A stretch of 64,000 nucleotides of DNA from Uranotaenia lowii (lineage: Eukaryota > Arthropoda > Insecta > Diptera > Culicidae), in contig NC_073692.1 in NCBI RefSeq assembly GCF_029784155.1, forward strand, positions 326,449,920 through 326,513,919, given 5' to 3'. Shown here one piece after another: positions 40,001 to 48,559 of this stretch; within the stretch, counting starts at the first letter, position 1, and the number at the start of each line of letters is the position of its first letter. The notes below the pieces were generated by a model. That model saw only the letters and a list, made by a program, of their open reading frames with translations. It had not been told where the DNA came from and did no database searches. The position numbers were made by a program, and so were the translations under genes.

Positions 40001-43000
40001 GAGTCACCTCCACGATGCTCCATCAAATGACAGACGCCTCAATCTGTCTGACTGAGACAAACTTAATGAAATGATTATCTTATTCGGCACGAAACAATTA
40101 TAATGTACAAGATCAAAGTTAAGTGATAAAATTTAGCCTCAGCTTTGGGCGGCCCACCTTGCAGATGTACCTAAACCAAGAGCGTTCATGAGACAATCTG
40201 ATTCGTCAAACTACTTGAACAAAACGTTCGGTATGGTTTTCCATCATTTTGCCACCATATTGTTCCGCTGAAGATGCTGAGGGAAAATTTAACTCATCGG
40301 TCAATCAGGGCGATATGGATCTAACTCGTTTTTCTCGTGTCTTTCTCCGCGCTATGTGGGAGTCACCGATGATTAACTTTGCCCACGACGACGATGAACC
40401 TTCAAGACGGGAGCAGAACCTCAAACCGTAGATGATTCGGAATGGAATCCGCTCATCTCAGACCGGTAGCCGTTTTGTTTTGTAAATTTCTACACCGGTA
40501 GATTTTAGGCGATGCAGCCTGCCCCAAGGGTTGCATAAAGGGAATTAAACTATCTGTTTAGTGCTGCTGCTTTTTATGAAGTCTTACATAGTTGAACTGT
40601 TGAAGCTAATGACGCTTTGCTGCTGCCGGTGGTCGTAAAAGGAGCTTCCATCTCATTTTACAAAGTACTTGATATTTAAATTAAGACATTTTCGTGAGAA
40701 CGATTTCGAAGCTGTGAGATGTGCTGGGTGAAAGATTATGTCATATTTCTGGGAAGGGTTTGGTTTTAAGCACTTATAAAGAATAATGGGAGAAATATTT
40801 AGTTTAATTGAGCATATGGATAAATAGTTTACTGAGCCTATAAAAAAAAGGAGGACCAAATATTCCATAGTTCAGCAGCAAGATCTGATTGATTTATCAA
40901 AATGAGAGAGTAGTTCAAACTTTGAGCGATTAAATCATTTGAATTTGAACCGAAAATTACGATTTCGAGCTAAGTTTAAGAAATTATCTCTGTAAAGCAA
41001 ATGAACCTATGTAATGTCGTACCATCCACTTATCGTATTCCCTGCCCGGGAAAGTACTCATTTCTGAATGAGTAAATGAGAAACTATGAGTTATCCACTC
41101 AGAATACCTGACAACATTGCTGAGTTACCACGAACTCAAATTCAGGTTTACCATGTGATGATGTAAACATTTGTGCCGTGTTTATCACGGGGGACTGAGA
41201 TAAAGGGAGAAGATACACAAATTGTGGTAATTTTTGGCAATTTGTGAGAGAAAATGAGAAGGGTTGAGTTTAAATGAAAAGAACCAGTGCTCAGAGAGCT
41301 TTTTCCTCTTGAGCCTAGTTCTGAACAAGGTTCTAAGATACACTAGGTTCTCCGACTTTCACAGTAAGTAGGCGAGGAGTGAGCGGGGCTCTTAATGAGT
41401 TTGTTTATTTTTTGCTCAGCTTCTCTGGGGTTTGTTGGTAAACAAACTTCATGAGTTCCGTAGAGTTGCATAGCCTACATAGCCAAAATGGCTGAATCGG
41501 GAATTCGTTATTCGGGAACACCTCCTGAATATATACTCACCTTGGTTCTGAACTCTGACAAAACTTCAAAGAGTCGGATTGGCAACATTCGTCTGTTAAG
41601 AGAGTGAATTTGAAAAAAATGCAACACATTGTTTTGTGAATAACTTTTGAATGCATGGATGGAAATTGATGAAATTTTCAGTGAAACTACCCGTGTAATG
41701 TAATGTGTACGTGCACAAAATTTGGTGACAATCTGTTAAGTGGTATTTGAGATAGCGTCAAATACTGACGCTCAATGACAAAATTTGTTAGGCAGGATCG
41801 AGGAATATTCAGGAAAGTTTCAGTGGGAGCTGGAAATCAACTATTTGATCAAAGTTCATATGATAAATCGTTTAAAAAGTCCTAGAGGACCCAATATAGA
41901 GCTAAAGATTGAAAAAAAAGTGAAGATTATTGATTCCATGAGAGGAATGTGAGAGGGAGTTTCAAGCACAGTCCGAAAATATGAATGACTGATTCATCTA
42001 ACTGGCTTGTTAATAGGCCTGACTTGATTCCTATAAGGTAGAAAAGCTACCTTATGGTAAAATAAAATAAAAAATCCGGTGATCAAATCGTGCGCAAAAT
42101 ATTTGGACTGCTTGTGGGGAGATATTTTGAAAAAAAAATCGTAATGGAAAGCGAAACGAACTCTGTAGCGATTTCCTAGGAGGATTCCAACCAGAAACTT
42201 TTCGTTGACAAGTCTCGCCTGTATTCTCCGGAGATAAACAAAGAGAAAAAATTGAAACATTTAATATCCAGTACTTGAAGAGACTAACAATCTGTGGAAA
42301 TTGCAAATTACTCAGTCTTTCATAACGATTGACACGACGTATAACTAAAAATACAAACAGGGCTACCTGTATATGTGATCATTTTCTCTGCAAAGCACTC
42401 CGATAGGTTTCACAAAGTTTATACTCTGTATACGTTGGATCTTTAATCGTGCCGTTACGCAAAAACGGCAGTGGTGTGATAAAAAGTCAAATATGTTGCT
42501 ATTTTACGGAAGGAGAACAATCGGTTAAATTTGTTATAATTTCGACCAAATTCGAAATTTTGGGAAGGTCAAAGAAAGAGCAAACGTTATCAAAAATAGC
42601 CTTGAATTTGCTTGAATTAAAGAAAGGTGGTTCAAAGTTCATAGTAAGCATTATAGAAGTCGCACGCTGAAAATTTCATCAATTTAAATCCATGCATTTA
42701 AAAGTTATTCATGCTTTCGTCACGTTGCGAATCGACGTGCTTTGATTTGGAAGAAAAGATCAAATGAACTTCAAAATTCCACATGGCACCAAAATCTAAA
42801 TTGAAATGCACCTTGGATTATGTAGGGCTCACTTTTTATTCTGACTATCCTGGTTTTCAAATTCATTCTTTAGAATCGTTGGAAATATTCAAGATTTCGG
42901 TATATTGAGCTTTTTAAACTTTGACGTTTAAAAATTGAAGGTTCGAGTATAGCTCAATGTTAACGTATCCAACTCTCAATCCAAAAGAAGGTGGCTCAGG

Positions 43001-46000
43001 TCTCCAAACAAGCAGCGAAGAAAAAAAAAATTTTATAAAGTTTGAACTTCTCAGTACTGCTTGAAAAATTAAAAAAATTATAATCTTCTTTAAAAGTTCT
43101 TGAAAATGATTTTCTATTAATAGTACCACAAAAAAGGAAATAGCAATTTACAGCTTCTATATAACACTTACACTGCCGCTTATGGCAAGTACGTCCCATT
43201 TGCCTTTTATCATTTTCGAGTTTGTCGTTGCAACCACTTTAAATTGATCTGTACTTTCAGTGGAAAATTTTAGTTTTATTTTTGGTTCTTTGTTCTAAAA
43301 ACTTTGAGAAAAACCTCAAGAAGTTTGTCCCATCGTAAAAATGGCAATAAGTACAATCGGATAAACGTTCTAGCTACGTCACTTATCACGCAGAGTAGTA
43401 TGTTGTTACAGTGACATAAGAAAGGTTTAAAAGGCAGTTCAACACAATGGAAATCTGTACAATCAGGTTCAACAAGGAGGTAGTTTTGACCATAATTTTC
43501 AGCAATATTTGAAACGTTTCAGCTTTTCATTACAAAAAAAAAGTAATATGTTTGCCAAAGTATAAAACAGATGGTTAAGACTCAATCTTACCTTGGTACG
43601 ATAGACTGCGCGAAGAGGATATCCCACTTTTTTGGCCTCATCCCGAACTACGGCAGTCTTCATACTGGCTTAATCCCGCATGACTTTCCGGTCCAAAGTT
43701 TTGTCCACCGGACCCAGTTGACGTCGAGATTCTTTTTTGTCCACAAAGTTGCTTTCTTTTCTATTCTTCCGATTCGCATTTAGGACCGTTTCAATGCTAA
43801 CTTCTTCTAATGTTGGGAAAAGTACACCATTTGTGCACCATATTTATGCGCTTTTTTCGGAAAATACTTCTTATTTTCACGAAAGTTATGAAAACTGGAG
43901 TTCACGATACACAGAATTTTAAATTGAACTGTAAACAACAACACACAGCAGAAATCACTAGTTTAAACGGCAGCCGGAATGAGTAGGGTTGTATCAAAAT
44001 CGTGCTCACATCTAAAAGAAGTTTAAAAACATATGAAAACTGCTAATTGATAAACTATCAATTTGGTAGTATGTATAAAGGGTGATACGGTCAAAATTCG
44101 GTCAATATCAACTTGACGTATTTCTTTCAATTTTGCATTTAAAAAAACCTGAACACCCCTCATTTTGAAGGTGTGTGTGTGTGTGTGTAGAATGTTGCTA
44201 TTTTGATTTTGGAATTCACTCTTCAGTATCAAAATTTAGCTCGCGCATCGCGAAATTCCGAGCTACTCACACGCAAAGCTGGCAAGATCACTAAAAGTTG
44301 CCAAATCAACCGTTACAAATGTAATTTAAGTGTTTGGGGAGCGTTTGTCGACAGCCAGGAAGTGTGGATCGGGGGGAAATTGAAAACCGGAAGCCACTGA
44401 GACGACAAAGAGAGTTGCCGGTAGTTTCAAGCGAAACCCTAACCTCTCTCTTCGATATGCCGCAAATAAGCTGGGTGTATCGTCTACGACCGTGCATCGA
44501 GCCAAAAAACGAGCCGGACTATCGACTTACAAGAAGGTAGTGACTCCAAATCGCGATGATAAACAAAATACGACGGCCAAAGCACGATCCCGGAGGCTGT
44601 ACACGACGATGCTGACGAAGTTTGACTGCGTGGTAATGGACGACGAAACCTGCGTCAAAGGCGACTACAAGCAGCTTCCGGGACAGTAGTTTTATACGGC
44701 AAAAGGAAGGAGAAAGGTAGCAGATATTTTCCAGCACATGAAACTGTCAAAGTTCGCGAACAAATATCTGGTTTGGCAAGCCATCTGTATCTGTGGCTTG
44801 AAATGCAGCATTTTTATAGCTTCCGGAACTGTCAACCAAGAAATTTACGTGAAAGAGTGTTTGAATAACGTCTGCTGCCTTTCCTGAAGAAACACGGTTG
44901 TTCCGTACTGTTTTTGCTGGATTTGGCATCTTGCCATTACGGTAAAAAGACCATGGAGTGGTACGCCGCCAACAACGTGCAGGTGGTTCCTAAGGACAAG
45001 AACCCTCCCAACACGCCAGAGCTTCGCCCAATTGAAAAATACTGGGCTATTGTCAAGCGGAACCTAAAGAAGACCAATAAAACTGCTAAGGACGAGCAGC
45101 AGTTCAAGGCAAACTGGCTTTCTGTGGCGAAGAAGGTGGACAAGGTGGCTGTACAAAATCTGATGGCAGGGGTTAAGCGTAAGGCCCGGCAATTCGGATT
45201 TGGAAAAGCGGAAGCCTAACTGAATATTTTTCCTGAATTTTATTCTAATTAAACTTGAAAAAGAAGTTTAATTTAATTTTTTAAATGAACGATTTCACCG
45301 ATTTACACGAGTTTTCCCTTGACCAAATTTTGACCGTATCACCCTTTATGTATAAAAACAATCCACCATGAATACACGGATTCACCTTAGTATCATTGCC
45401 TGCTTTAAATATGAGCACATCTTTTAAAAGTTATCGTCTCCACTTACATACATCAATGAACTAATTTTTTAATTGAATTAATCGTTTTGAAATAAGCTGA
45501 TAATAATATAAGCAACTGAACTACTGGAAAAAACTAAAAATAATTCTATACAGAAACACTAATTTTAAATTTGTTTTCCTTTCAGTTTCGTTCAAGAGTT
45601 TGTCTCCAGCCCTTTGGATGGCGTAAGTCTGCTGCTCGAGGTCCTGCGTGCGGTCCAGCTCAGCCAGAGCATGCCTTTCAATGGAACCACCACAATGCCG
45701 GCCCCCGGATCGATGCCACGAATCAATCAGTCGTATCAACGGCGTGCCCTTCTGGATGAACTAGCTTGCTTGTAAGCTATTGGGATAAACTTTTTTGAAA
45801 TTTATAAATTTTCTAATGGTATTTCGATAATTTTAGGCAATGTTTGAGTATATGCTGCACTAGAAGTCCGGAAGCTGGTGCCCGCTTAGGAACAACTCCC
45901 ATTGGGCTGCTTCCGTTGGCCGCTGCAGCAACCGGAACAGGAATCCGATCAAGAATCGTTGCTTTACAACTGTTGACAATTGCGTGCGATAAACAAGCAC

Positions 46001-47730
46001 TGGGCGATGGAACTCAGAGAAGTCAGTTGCAAGGACACACTGCGGTATCGGAAGCATTGTCCACACTTCGTCTGAGATGTGCTGAACCGGTACGATTTCG
46101 GTTATTGGTTGGAATGTTGAATAGTGGAGGAGGATCGGGAGAGTTGCAGGCTGTCGGAATGAAATTTGTTAACACTTTCTTGGAGAGCTCGGAAAGCGTT
46201 CAGGTTCGGCTGTACCTTCAGGCAGAACTTCACCAAGCAGGATTGGATCCTGCGCAGATGTGCAAAGTTATATCGTCTACATCTCCTTGGCTGGAGAAAT
46301 TGAGGGTGGAAGTAAAACGATGGGAAGCGATCAGGATAGACATCGACCAGCTCCAGTGTCAGGCCAGGTCTGCTGAACAAGTTCGAAGCCGATTGGTGAT
46401 CTTAGAACGTCGAGTACAAATTCTGCACGAAGAGAAAACTGTGCTGACGACGATGGAGAGAAGATTGCAAGAGCGTTGTGCCGAGCTTCAGAGGGAAATC
46501 CTCAGACTCAAAGGTAACCAGAGCCATGAAGCCTCGAACAGCTCTAGCCTGGAGAAGAGGCCGGTTGCTCTACCACGTCAAGTTCCACCTCAAGCCAAAC
46601 GTAACACATCCGAGAATGATGACGAAGGTATTAGCAGCTCAGAAACGGGACAATCTTCAACGCCCGAACCTCCACGAGTTTTCCCAACAAAGGAAGGATC
46701 CACTTCAAACTCTCATAAGTTCAGTATATCACTGAACCAAGAAAATACGGTTCCATCGCACGACGTAAACGCCAATGATGACGAAACCAATGCCACCATT
46801 GAAGATGTTATTGAAGAATTGCAAAACATCGTTAACGACGCAGAACGAGAAATTTCGGACCAGAACGAAATTCTGTATCAGATGAGTGATCTTCCAGATA
46901 AGTCTCTCTACAGTCTAGAATTAAACAGTGAGAACGAAATCGTACCTGTCAATCTGCTACCTCATCCTCCACGCAAATCCCGCTCTCTGGCACATCTCAT
47001 CTCATCCCCATCAGATGGGGAAGGTTCGGGTTACGATTTGCTACTGATCAATAACGAAAGCAAAATTGATTTCTTCGAGGATCAAGAGCACGCAAAGACA
47101 CCCAAGAAACCATTCACTGACAGCAATACTTTCTTTAACGAAGCTGAAAGAACCACAGATCCCGTTCGACCGGATGTCATTCATGCGGCCACTGAATCTC
47201 AGGCACATCATCGAGGTCGAACCTCTACGAAGGATTCTAACCGGGCCATCCTAAACGTAATCATGGATGCACGCGACAAAGAATCCCGGATGATGAGAGC
47301 CCAATCGCTAGAACGGGAAATCCCACAACAAGTGCCTCCACCACAGCAATTCAATGGTGTATTCTTCATGACCGATATGAACAGTGCCGGAAAGTATCCA
47401 AAACCGGACATCACGGCCGCCCTAGAAGCCAAAAAGGTCACGAAAAACCTTGACCGATTGGGAGCATACGGAGTTGACTCCATGGTCGACATCGTCATGA
47501 ACAGTGAGCAAAGAGCGGCCCAAAAGTCGAAATCTCGGATCCCACATTCATCCGCAAACGGAGCAGCCAACAGTGCAAAAATACACACCGGAAACGCCAA
47601 TTTCAAGCTTCGATCCACTACCGGAAGTCAAATGCACTATCCCGGTAGCGGTGCTCTGATCAGAGAGAACAGCCGCAGTCACACCAATCTTGGTTCGAAA
47701 GTAACCGATCTGCCCTCAGGGCTGTACTAG
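24974..47730 (+). CDS. FMNL-class GBD/FH3 domain protein lacking FH1/FH2 (five exons)
   Basis: Joined exons 24974-25069, 25219-25424, 25506-25619, 45586-45771 and 45837-47730 keep one frame over 2,496 nt (831 residues plus stop); all junctions are GT-AG. Residues about 33-60 contain NPEDYVISLKKYG, resembling the FMNL-type GBD segment. From about 114 the chain reads MTLRQFGSVTDLLTKLRADL and FVQEFVSSPLDGVSLLLEVL, matching the start of formin GBD/FH3 domains (Rho-GTPase binding and armadillo-type inhibitory region). FH3-like helices run to about 350; a coiled coil spans about 352-428. Residues 429-831 are polar and low in complexity. The stop follows without a proline-rich FH1 or an FH2, so direct actin nucleation is not expected. 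An adaptor or regulatory role under a Rho-family GTPase is inference. The start is uncertain: the frame remains open back to the 24948 acceptor. I do not recognise a gene symbol. Confidence 0.85.
25219..25424 (+). CDS. Exon 2 of the GBD/FH3 gene
   Basis: The acceptor ACCTACAG and donor CG|GTAAGA bound 206 nt, entered in phase 0. It encodes QENQRPPVFNPEDYVISLKK onward to HTLPHKNSEYR. Codon use is more GC-rich than the surrounding introns. Confidence 0.85.
25506..25619 (+). CDS. Exon 3 of the GBD/FH3 gene
   Basis: The acceptor CATTCGACAG and donor CCAAG|GTAAGAAC bound 114 nt. It encodes SPIPAPPEMDSEMTLRQFGS and LTKLRADLRASFP, the beginning of the formin-like helical region. It splices across the 20-kb intron to 45586. 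Confidence 0.85.
25620..26207. other. Start of the ~20-kb intron 3, no second gene seen
   Basis: Intron 3 runs from 25620 to 45585. This first segment begins with GTAAGAAC and has no repeat that I recognise. Frames on the minus strand at 25576-25870 overlap each other and exon 3 and are shadows. Confidence 0.6.
26208..27252. mobile_element. MITE family B (GGGGAGATGAGGGCATAACG ends) with an internal tRNA-like module
   Basis: The left end GGGGAGATGAGGGCATAACG is inverted at the right end as CATTATGCCCCCATCTCCCC; TTA and TAA flank it. Words of the type GAGGCATAATGAGCA recur in subterminal positions. A second, inner inverted pair, near 26637-26660 and 26955-26985 (AATCTAGCAGCGAATT and AATTCGCTGCTAGATT), surrounds a tRNA-like stretch. 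No transposase. A truncated copy with the same tRNA-like stretch is at 60583-61055. Confidence 0.75.
26700..26766 (+). repeat. tRNA-like Pol III module inside MITE family B
   Basis: TTTAGCCTATTGGTAAGGTG matches the A-box pattern TRGCNNAGTNGG except at one or two positions. AGAGTTAGATTTCTATTCG, about 35 bp later, is a decayed B box; the copy at 60957 (GAGTTCGATTTCTG) is closer. The spacing suits a tRNA gene, but no cloverleaf closes. Confidence 0.5.
27418..28690 (-). mobile_element. ITmD37E-type Tc1/mariner element, copy 1 (in intron 3)
   Basis: Terminal inverted repeats begin AAGGGTGATACGGTCAAAAT and end with the inverse CGTATCACCCTT, with TA on both sides. The length is 1,273 bp, normal for the superfamily. 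The 5' leader of the transposase contains a CA/GT microsatellite shared with copy 2. It is oriented opposite to the host gene. The coding region is broken (see 27546-28537). Confidence 0.9.
27546..28537 (-). pseudogene. DD37E transposase, broken copy 1
   Basis: The start codon is MPSKEEEQRIKIF at 28537. The N-terminal third has two helix-turn-helix-like stretches (SHAKLAKLLKVAKSTVTNVI and SLRDAANKLGVSSTTVHRA). The first catalytic Asp region (VMDDETYVKADYK) and second (DLASCHY) are present. Breaks: a frameshift near 28200 (reading turns to NEPNYRLTRR and stops); TGG to TGA after KKYLV at about 27963; loss of the GKKTMEWY segment after DLASCHY; and a further frameshift before the final catalytic Glu. 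It cannot make active enzyme. Confidence 0.9.
28980..29462. other. Less AT-rich intronic stretch, unrecognised
   Basis: The segment near 29020-29120 (GCCAGCGACGATGATCCG, CAGCGCAACCGGATTTGG) is GC-richer than its surroundings and has retroelement-like composition, but no frame matched a family I know. Confidence 0.3.
29463..29700. mobile_element. MITE-like repeat family C, copy 1
   Basis: It shares with 41315-41556 the core CAGTAAGTAGGCGAGGAG, TTTGTTGGTAAACAAAC and AAAATGGCTGAATCGGGA, in the same order and spacing. The ends are weakly inverted (GTTGCCTCCAAGG against CACCTTGGTTGTC). About 240 bp, non-coding. Confidence 0.7.
29701..31490. other. AT-rich intronic DNA, nothing recognised
   Basis: No frame above 74 codons with any family character, and no confident repeat ends. 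Confidence 0.5.
31491..33344 (+). mobile_element. Helitron-like element, 1.85 kb, with nested SINE
   Basis: The 5' end ATATATAAAGATGAGTTGG is followed by (GTTT)3 and CGACACCGCTAAACCGATC with CTGAAATTTGGTACAGAG. The 3' end is GAACCCGAGCATAGCCGGG, then CAGCTAG followed by T. Layout and termini match the elements at 2109 and 16460; an inner segment near 32548 (TTCAGAGGTGGTTTGTAT) resembles the 16460 element. No Rep/helicase frame is present. A tRNA-derived SINE lies inside at 33001-33172. Confidence 0.65.
33001..33172 (-). mobile_element. tRNA-derived SINE nested in the Helitron-like element
   Basis: Reading the minus strand from 33172: GGCTCGGTGGTCGAGTGG, then TTAGCGTGCTAAGACGGTAA (A-box region), a long arm, and GGGTTCGATTCCCATCTC (near-perfect B box). 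It resembles a class II (Ser/Leu-like) tRNA, but the acceptor stem does not pair. A non-tRNA body follows and repeats GGCTAAGACGGT, ending in TTTTTTTATATTATAG. A SINE is the best explanation; a diverged tRNA pseudogene is the alternative. Confidence 0.7.
33609..33682 (-). repeat. tRNA-like sequence (SINE head or tRNA pseudogene)
   Basis: On the minus strand, TAGCATAGTTGGTAATGCG is a perfect A box, and 36 bp on GTGGGTTCAAATCC is a B box with one change. A possible anticodon arm TTGGCCTAGAAAGCCAG pairs well. The acceptor stem does not close, so it is not called as a working tRNA. Confidence 0.6.
33700..33888. repeat. Dispersed repeat family D, copy 1
   Basis: This shares about 180 bp with 38690-38865 in the same orientation, including ACGATACTGGATGATCA, TTGTCCAGGT, TTGTTGACCAAATCA and TTTTTCAAACTAA. 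Copy 1 stops exactly where the transposon at 33889 begins. Confidence 0.75.
33889..35197 (-). mobile_element. Second DD37E-like Tc1/mariner subfamily, complete but dead
   Basis: The left end AAGCATGGACCACTACAAAT then CTGGACGC is inverted at the right end (GCGTCCAGATTCATGTTGAT then CCATGCTT), giving imperfect 28-bp terminal repeats. TA precedes the left end (33887-33888) and follows the right end (35198-35199). The length is 1,309 bp. The termini differ entirely from the AAGGGTGATACGG family, so this is a separate lineage. Its right side lands in a fragment of Helitron-like sequence (35205-35366). Confidence 0.85.
34040..34960 (-). pseudogene. Transposase of the second DD37E-like subfamily, broken
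   Basis: In pieces on the minus strand: KLHLKVLRTIKANTG and YDIAKKFNVDRYTVRGI (helix-turn-helix region, interrupted by a stop); NLVAKGRARKF; LMDDETFAKMDFGQLSGQKF (first Asp region); CLIWQGICSCGRKTPVFV; a frameshift into SEMCKEECLKK; FSPDLACCHYS (second Asp); a stop and frameshift; and RPIEKFWAIVKQKMKKNG with the final Glu. The Asp-to-Glu spacing is about 37 residues if the frameshift is bridged. It has at least four disabling lesions. Confidence 0.85.
35205..35366 (-). mobile_element. Fragment of Helitron-like element, inverted
   Basis: This is the reverse complement of the 5' half of the element at 16460-16753, from TATAAAAATGGAGGCGTTTT through ACCATCTCTGACCC to AGTGAGATTC. It ends beside the 35197 transposon terminus, and no remainder was found on the other side of that transposon. 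Confidence 0.7.
35367..36537. other. Intronic DNA with two GC-richer patches, no gene recognised
   Basis: Patches at about 35970-36060 (TCGGCCGCTCTCGCAGATTC) and 36270-36360 (AGCGAGCCGAGCGAGCGTG) stand out from the AT-rich surroundings. Frames there overlap on both strands and match nothing I know. Confidence 0.4.
36538..36840. mobile_element. MITE with CCCAGACAACCA ends, second copy
   Basis: The left end is CCCAGACAACCATTTGGTGG; the right end TGATTGTCTGGG differs by one base from the perfect inverse. The interior follows the 8404-8713 copy almost base for base, including CATGGGCCGCACATTGTAGG. Non-coding. Confidence 0.85.
36876..37117. mobile_element. Small hAT-like MITE with repeated TCTACGGATTT words
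   Basis: The left end is CAGCGTGTCCAGATT; read inward, the right end is CAGTGTTGTCAGATT. GTTGTAGG (36868-36875) and GTTGTGAG (37118-37125) differ at one of eight bases and look like an aged 8-bp target duplication. Inside, CTACGGAT-type words recur at least six times. Size 242 bp, no coding capacity. Confidence 0.65.
37126..38689. other. AT-rich intronic DNA with possible decayed transposon ends
   Basis: At 37289-37325, GCCGTAGGCCC then GAAGAACGGGCTAATGGGGG resembles a decayed left terminus of the hAT-type family at 56495. Near 38360-38530 repeated GTCTGG/TCTGTA words end in GTTGACAACACTG, like the right terminus of the small hAT MITE at 36876. Neither has a paired end. No gene was seen. Confidence 0.4.
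38690..38865. repeat. Dispersed repeat family D, copy 2
   Basis: This matches 33700-33888 in order and orientation with scattered substitutions. It continues a little beyond the point where copy 1 is cut by the transposon. Confidence 0.75.
38866..41314. other. Intronic DNA, no gene; island at 40.0-40.65 kb
   Basis: At 40000-40650 the sequence is GC-richer (GGGCGGCCCACCTTGCAGAT; GCCCACGACGACGATGAACC) and contains a 60-codon + strand frame at 40249-40431 that I do not recognise. It has no convincing splice pairing with the flanking GBD/FH3 exons and is better seen as possible intronic regulatory DNA. Confidence 0.35.
41315..41556. mobile_element. MITE-like repeat family C, copy 2
   Basis: It has the same core words as 29463-29700. 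Its ends GTTCTGAACAAGG and CACCTTGGTTCTGAAC form a better inverted pair than those of copy 1. Non-coding. Confidence 0.7.
41636..42720. mobile_element. Element with ~55-bp imperfect terminal inverted repeats
   Basis: The left arm (41636-41692) reads GTGAATAACTTTTGAATGCA then ATTGATGAAATTTTCAG. The right arm (42663-42720) is its imperfect inverse (CTGAAAATTTCATCAATTTA then TAAAAGTTATTCATG). The interior has short frames on both strands near 41994-42306 that I cannot assign. Target duplication was not identified. A non-autonomous DNA element is likely. Confidence 0.55.
43560..43850 (-). pseudogene. Tc1/mariner transposase N-terminal fragment
   Basis: The minus strand reads NRKNRKESNFVDKKESRRQL, GPVDKTLDRKVMRD, a stop, then RDEAKKVGYPLRAVYRTKVR. 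The last part has the shape of a transposase helix-turn-helix, and the DKxxxRKV run before it is usual for the DNA-binding half of IS630-Tc1-mariner enzymes. It stops in TGT/TAT-rich DNA after NHLFY, with no catalytic domain. The sequence differs from both DD37E lineages here, so it is probably a third lineage. Confidence 0.6.
44078..45346 (+). mobile_element. ITmD37E-type Tc1/mariner element, copy 2 (in intron 3)
   Basis: Ends AAGGGTGATACGGTCAAAAT and ATTTTGACCGTATCACCCTT are flanked by TA (44076-44077 and 45347-45348). Length 1,269 bp. Same orientation as the host gene, ending only about 240 bp before exon 4. The leader carries (GT)9 at 44171-44188. Confidence 0.9.
44220..45219 (+). pseudogene. 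DD37E transposase, broken copy 2
   Basis: Compared with copy 1, the start codon and about ten following codons are deleted (TTCACTCTTC joins AGTATCAAAA). Later lesions: frameshifts in the N-terminal third; GAG to TAG after KQLPGQ at about 44689; and a frameshift after KECLNN near 44870. The last 101 codons are open and carry DLASCHYGKKTMEWY and RPIEKYWAIVKRNLKK; counting from the Asp of DLASCHY to the Glu of RPIEKYW gives 37 intervening residues, the basis for the DD37E call. Confidence 0.9.
45586..45771 (+). CDS. Exon 4 of the GBD/FH3 gene
   Basis: The acceptor CTTTCAG and donor CTT|GTAAGC bound 186 nt. It encodes FVQEFVSSPLDGVSLLLEVL and RAVQLSQS, then QRRALLDELACL, directly comparable to the WVQEFL-type helix at the start of FMNL FH3 regions. 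It continues in frame from exon 3 across the large intron. Confidence 0.9.
45837..47730 (+). CDS. Exon 5 of the GBD/FH3 gene, with stop codon
   Basis: The acceptor is AATTTTAG and intron 4 is only 65 bp. The exon encodes 630 residues: the rest of the FH3-like helices (LQCLSICCTRSPEAGARLG, RSRIVALQLLTIAC, AVGMKFVNTFLESSESVQVR), a coiled coil from SPWLEKLRVEVKRWEA to LQREILRLKGNQ, then an acidic and Ser-rich tail with RKSRSLAHLISSPSDGEG. It ends TDLPSGLY and TAG at 47728-47730. Base composition is distinctly more GC-rich than the introns. No FH1 polyproline run or FH2 motif is present. Confidence 0.9.
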
Positions 47731-48255
47731 AGCATTATTTTACGAAATGCTTTGCAAAAATTTGTTTTAAAATCACTTTTGTGCAATATTTATTCTTTTA
47801 CCTGTACTGTTTACCTGTTAAGCTCTATTTTTAAATGACAAAAGCAAAAGCACATATTCGAGATGGTTGTATCAAACACACTTAATCCAGTGATGGAGAT
47901 CGATTGTAAAAATAATGAAAAAATTCAAAACACAAATCTAAGATATCATTCTAGTTTAACAAAGAGGACCCGAGAAACGAAACACTTTCGAGGTGGCGGA
48001 GCAAAGCTGCTGAATCTATCTTACATACATCTTCACCTATACGAGGGATCACGAATGGCGTTTCACGTACTTCCGTACCTTTACTTTGTCTTACTTCAGC
48101 CACAAGCCGATGCCTATCGGTAACGGTTGGGTAAGGATGCAATGTATTTTTTTTTTCAGTTTATATGTTTGTTTTAAGTGTAAGGAGTGTTTTTACTAGT
48201 TTTTATAAAATATCATAAAAAAAAAGTGCTGAATAAAAAGACATTTGGAATTAAT
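47731..48255 (+). other. Probable 3'UTR of the GBD/FH3 gene
   Basis: AT-rich sequence after the stop leads to AATAAA at 48232-48237, followed by a mixed T/G stretch. The small frame at 47863-48123 has no domain. The end is inferred from the signal alone. Confidence 0.6.
48232..48237 (+). terminator. Poly(A) signal AATAAA
   Basis: Canonical hexamer about 500 bp past the GBD/FH3 stop, directly after TCATAAAAAAAAAGTGCTG. Confidence 0.6.
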
Positions 48256-48559
48256 CGTTGGGGCAGTTGATGGGATGACATTTCCTTGTTATTGATTACA
48301 TTAACACTAGATATCAAATTAAGGTTCGGAGTATTTTTTTTTGTACGGATTTTCATCCTTTGGGATGATTCATCCCTACACAAGGTCCAGAGTATCCATA
48401 GTATCAGATATTCAAGAAACGATAAAGCGGTTCCCGAAAAAAGTTTGAATGCTGATACTGCTGAGCTGAAACGGCTTCATTGTTAATCCGTTATTGGTGA
48501 GATGTTCCCTTTTTCATTAAATATTTGCTAAAAAAATCATTCTGAAATTTAATCTAACC

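Noticed and set aside
40249..40431. Extra exon of the GBD/FH3 gene within intron 3
   Set aside because: Exons 3 and 4 already join in frame in the middle of a continuous formin-like helix, and the frame has no good acceptor-donor pair or family match.
47208..47618. 136-codon minus-strand frame
   Set aside because: It is the antisense shadow of exon 5 of the GBD/FH3 gene.
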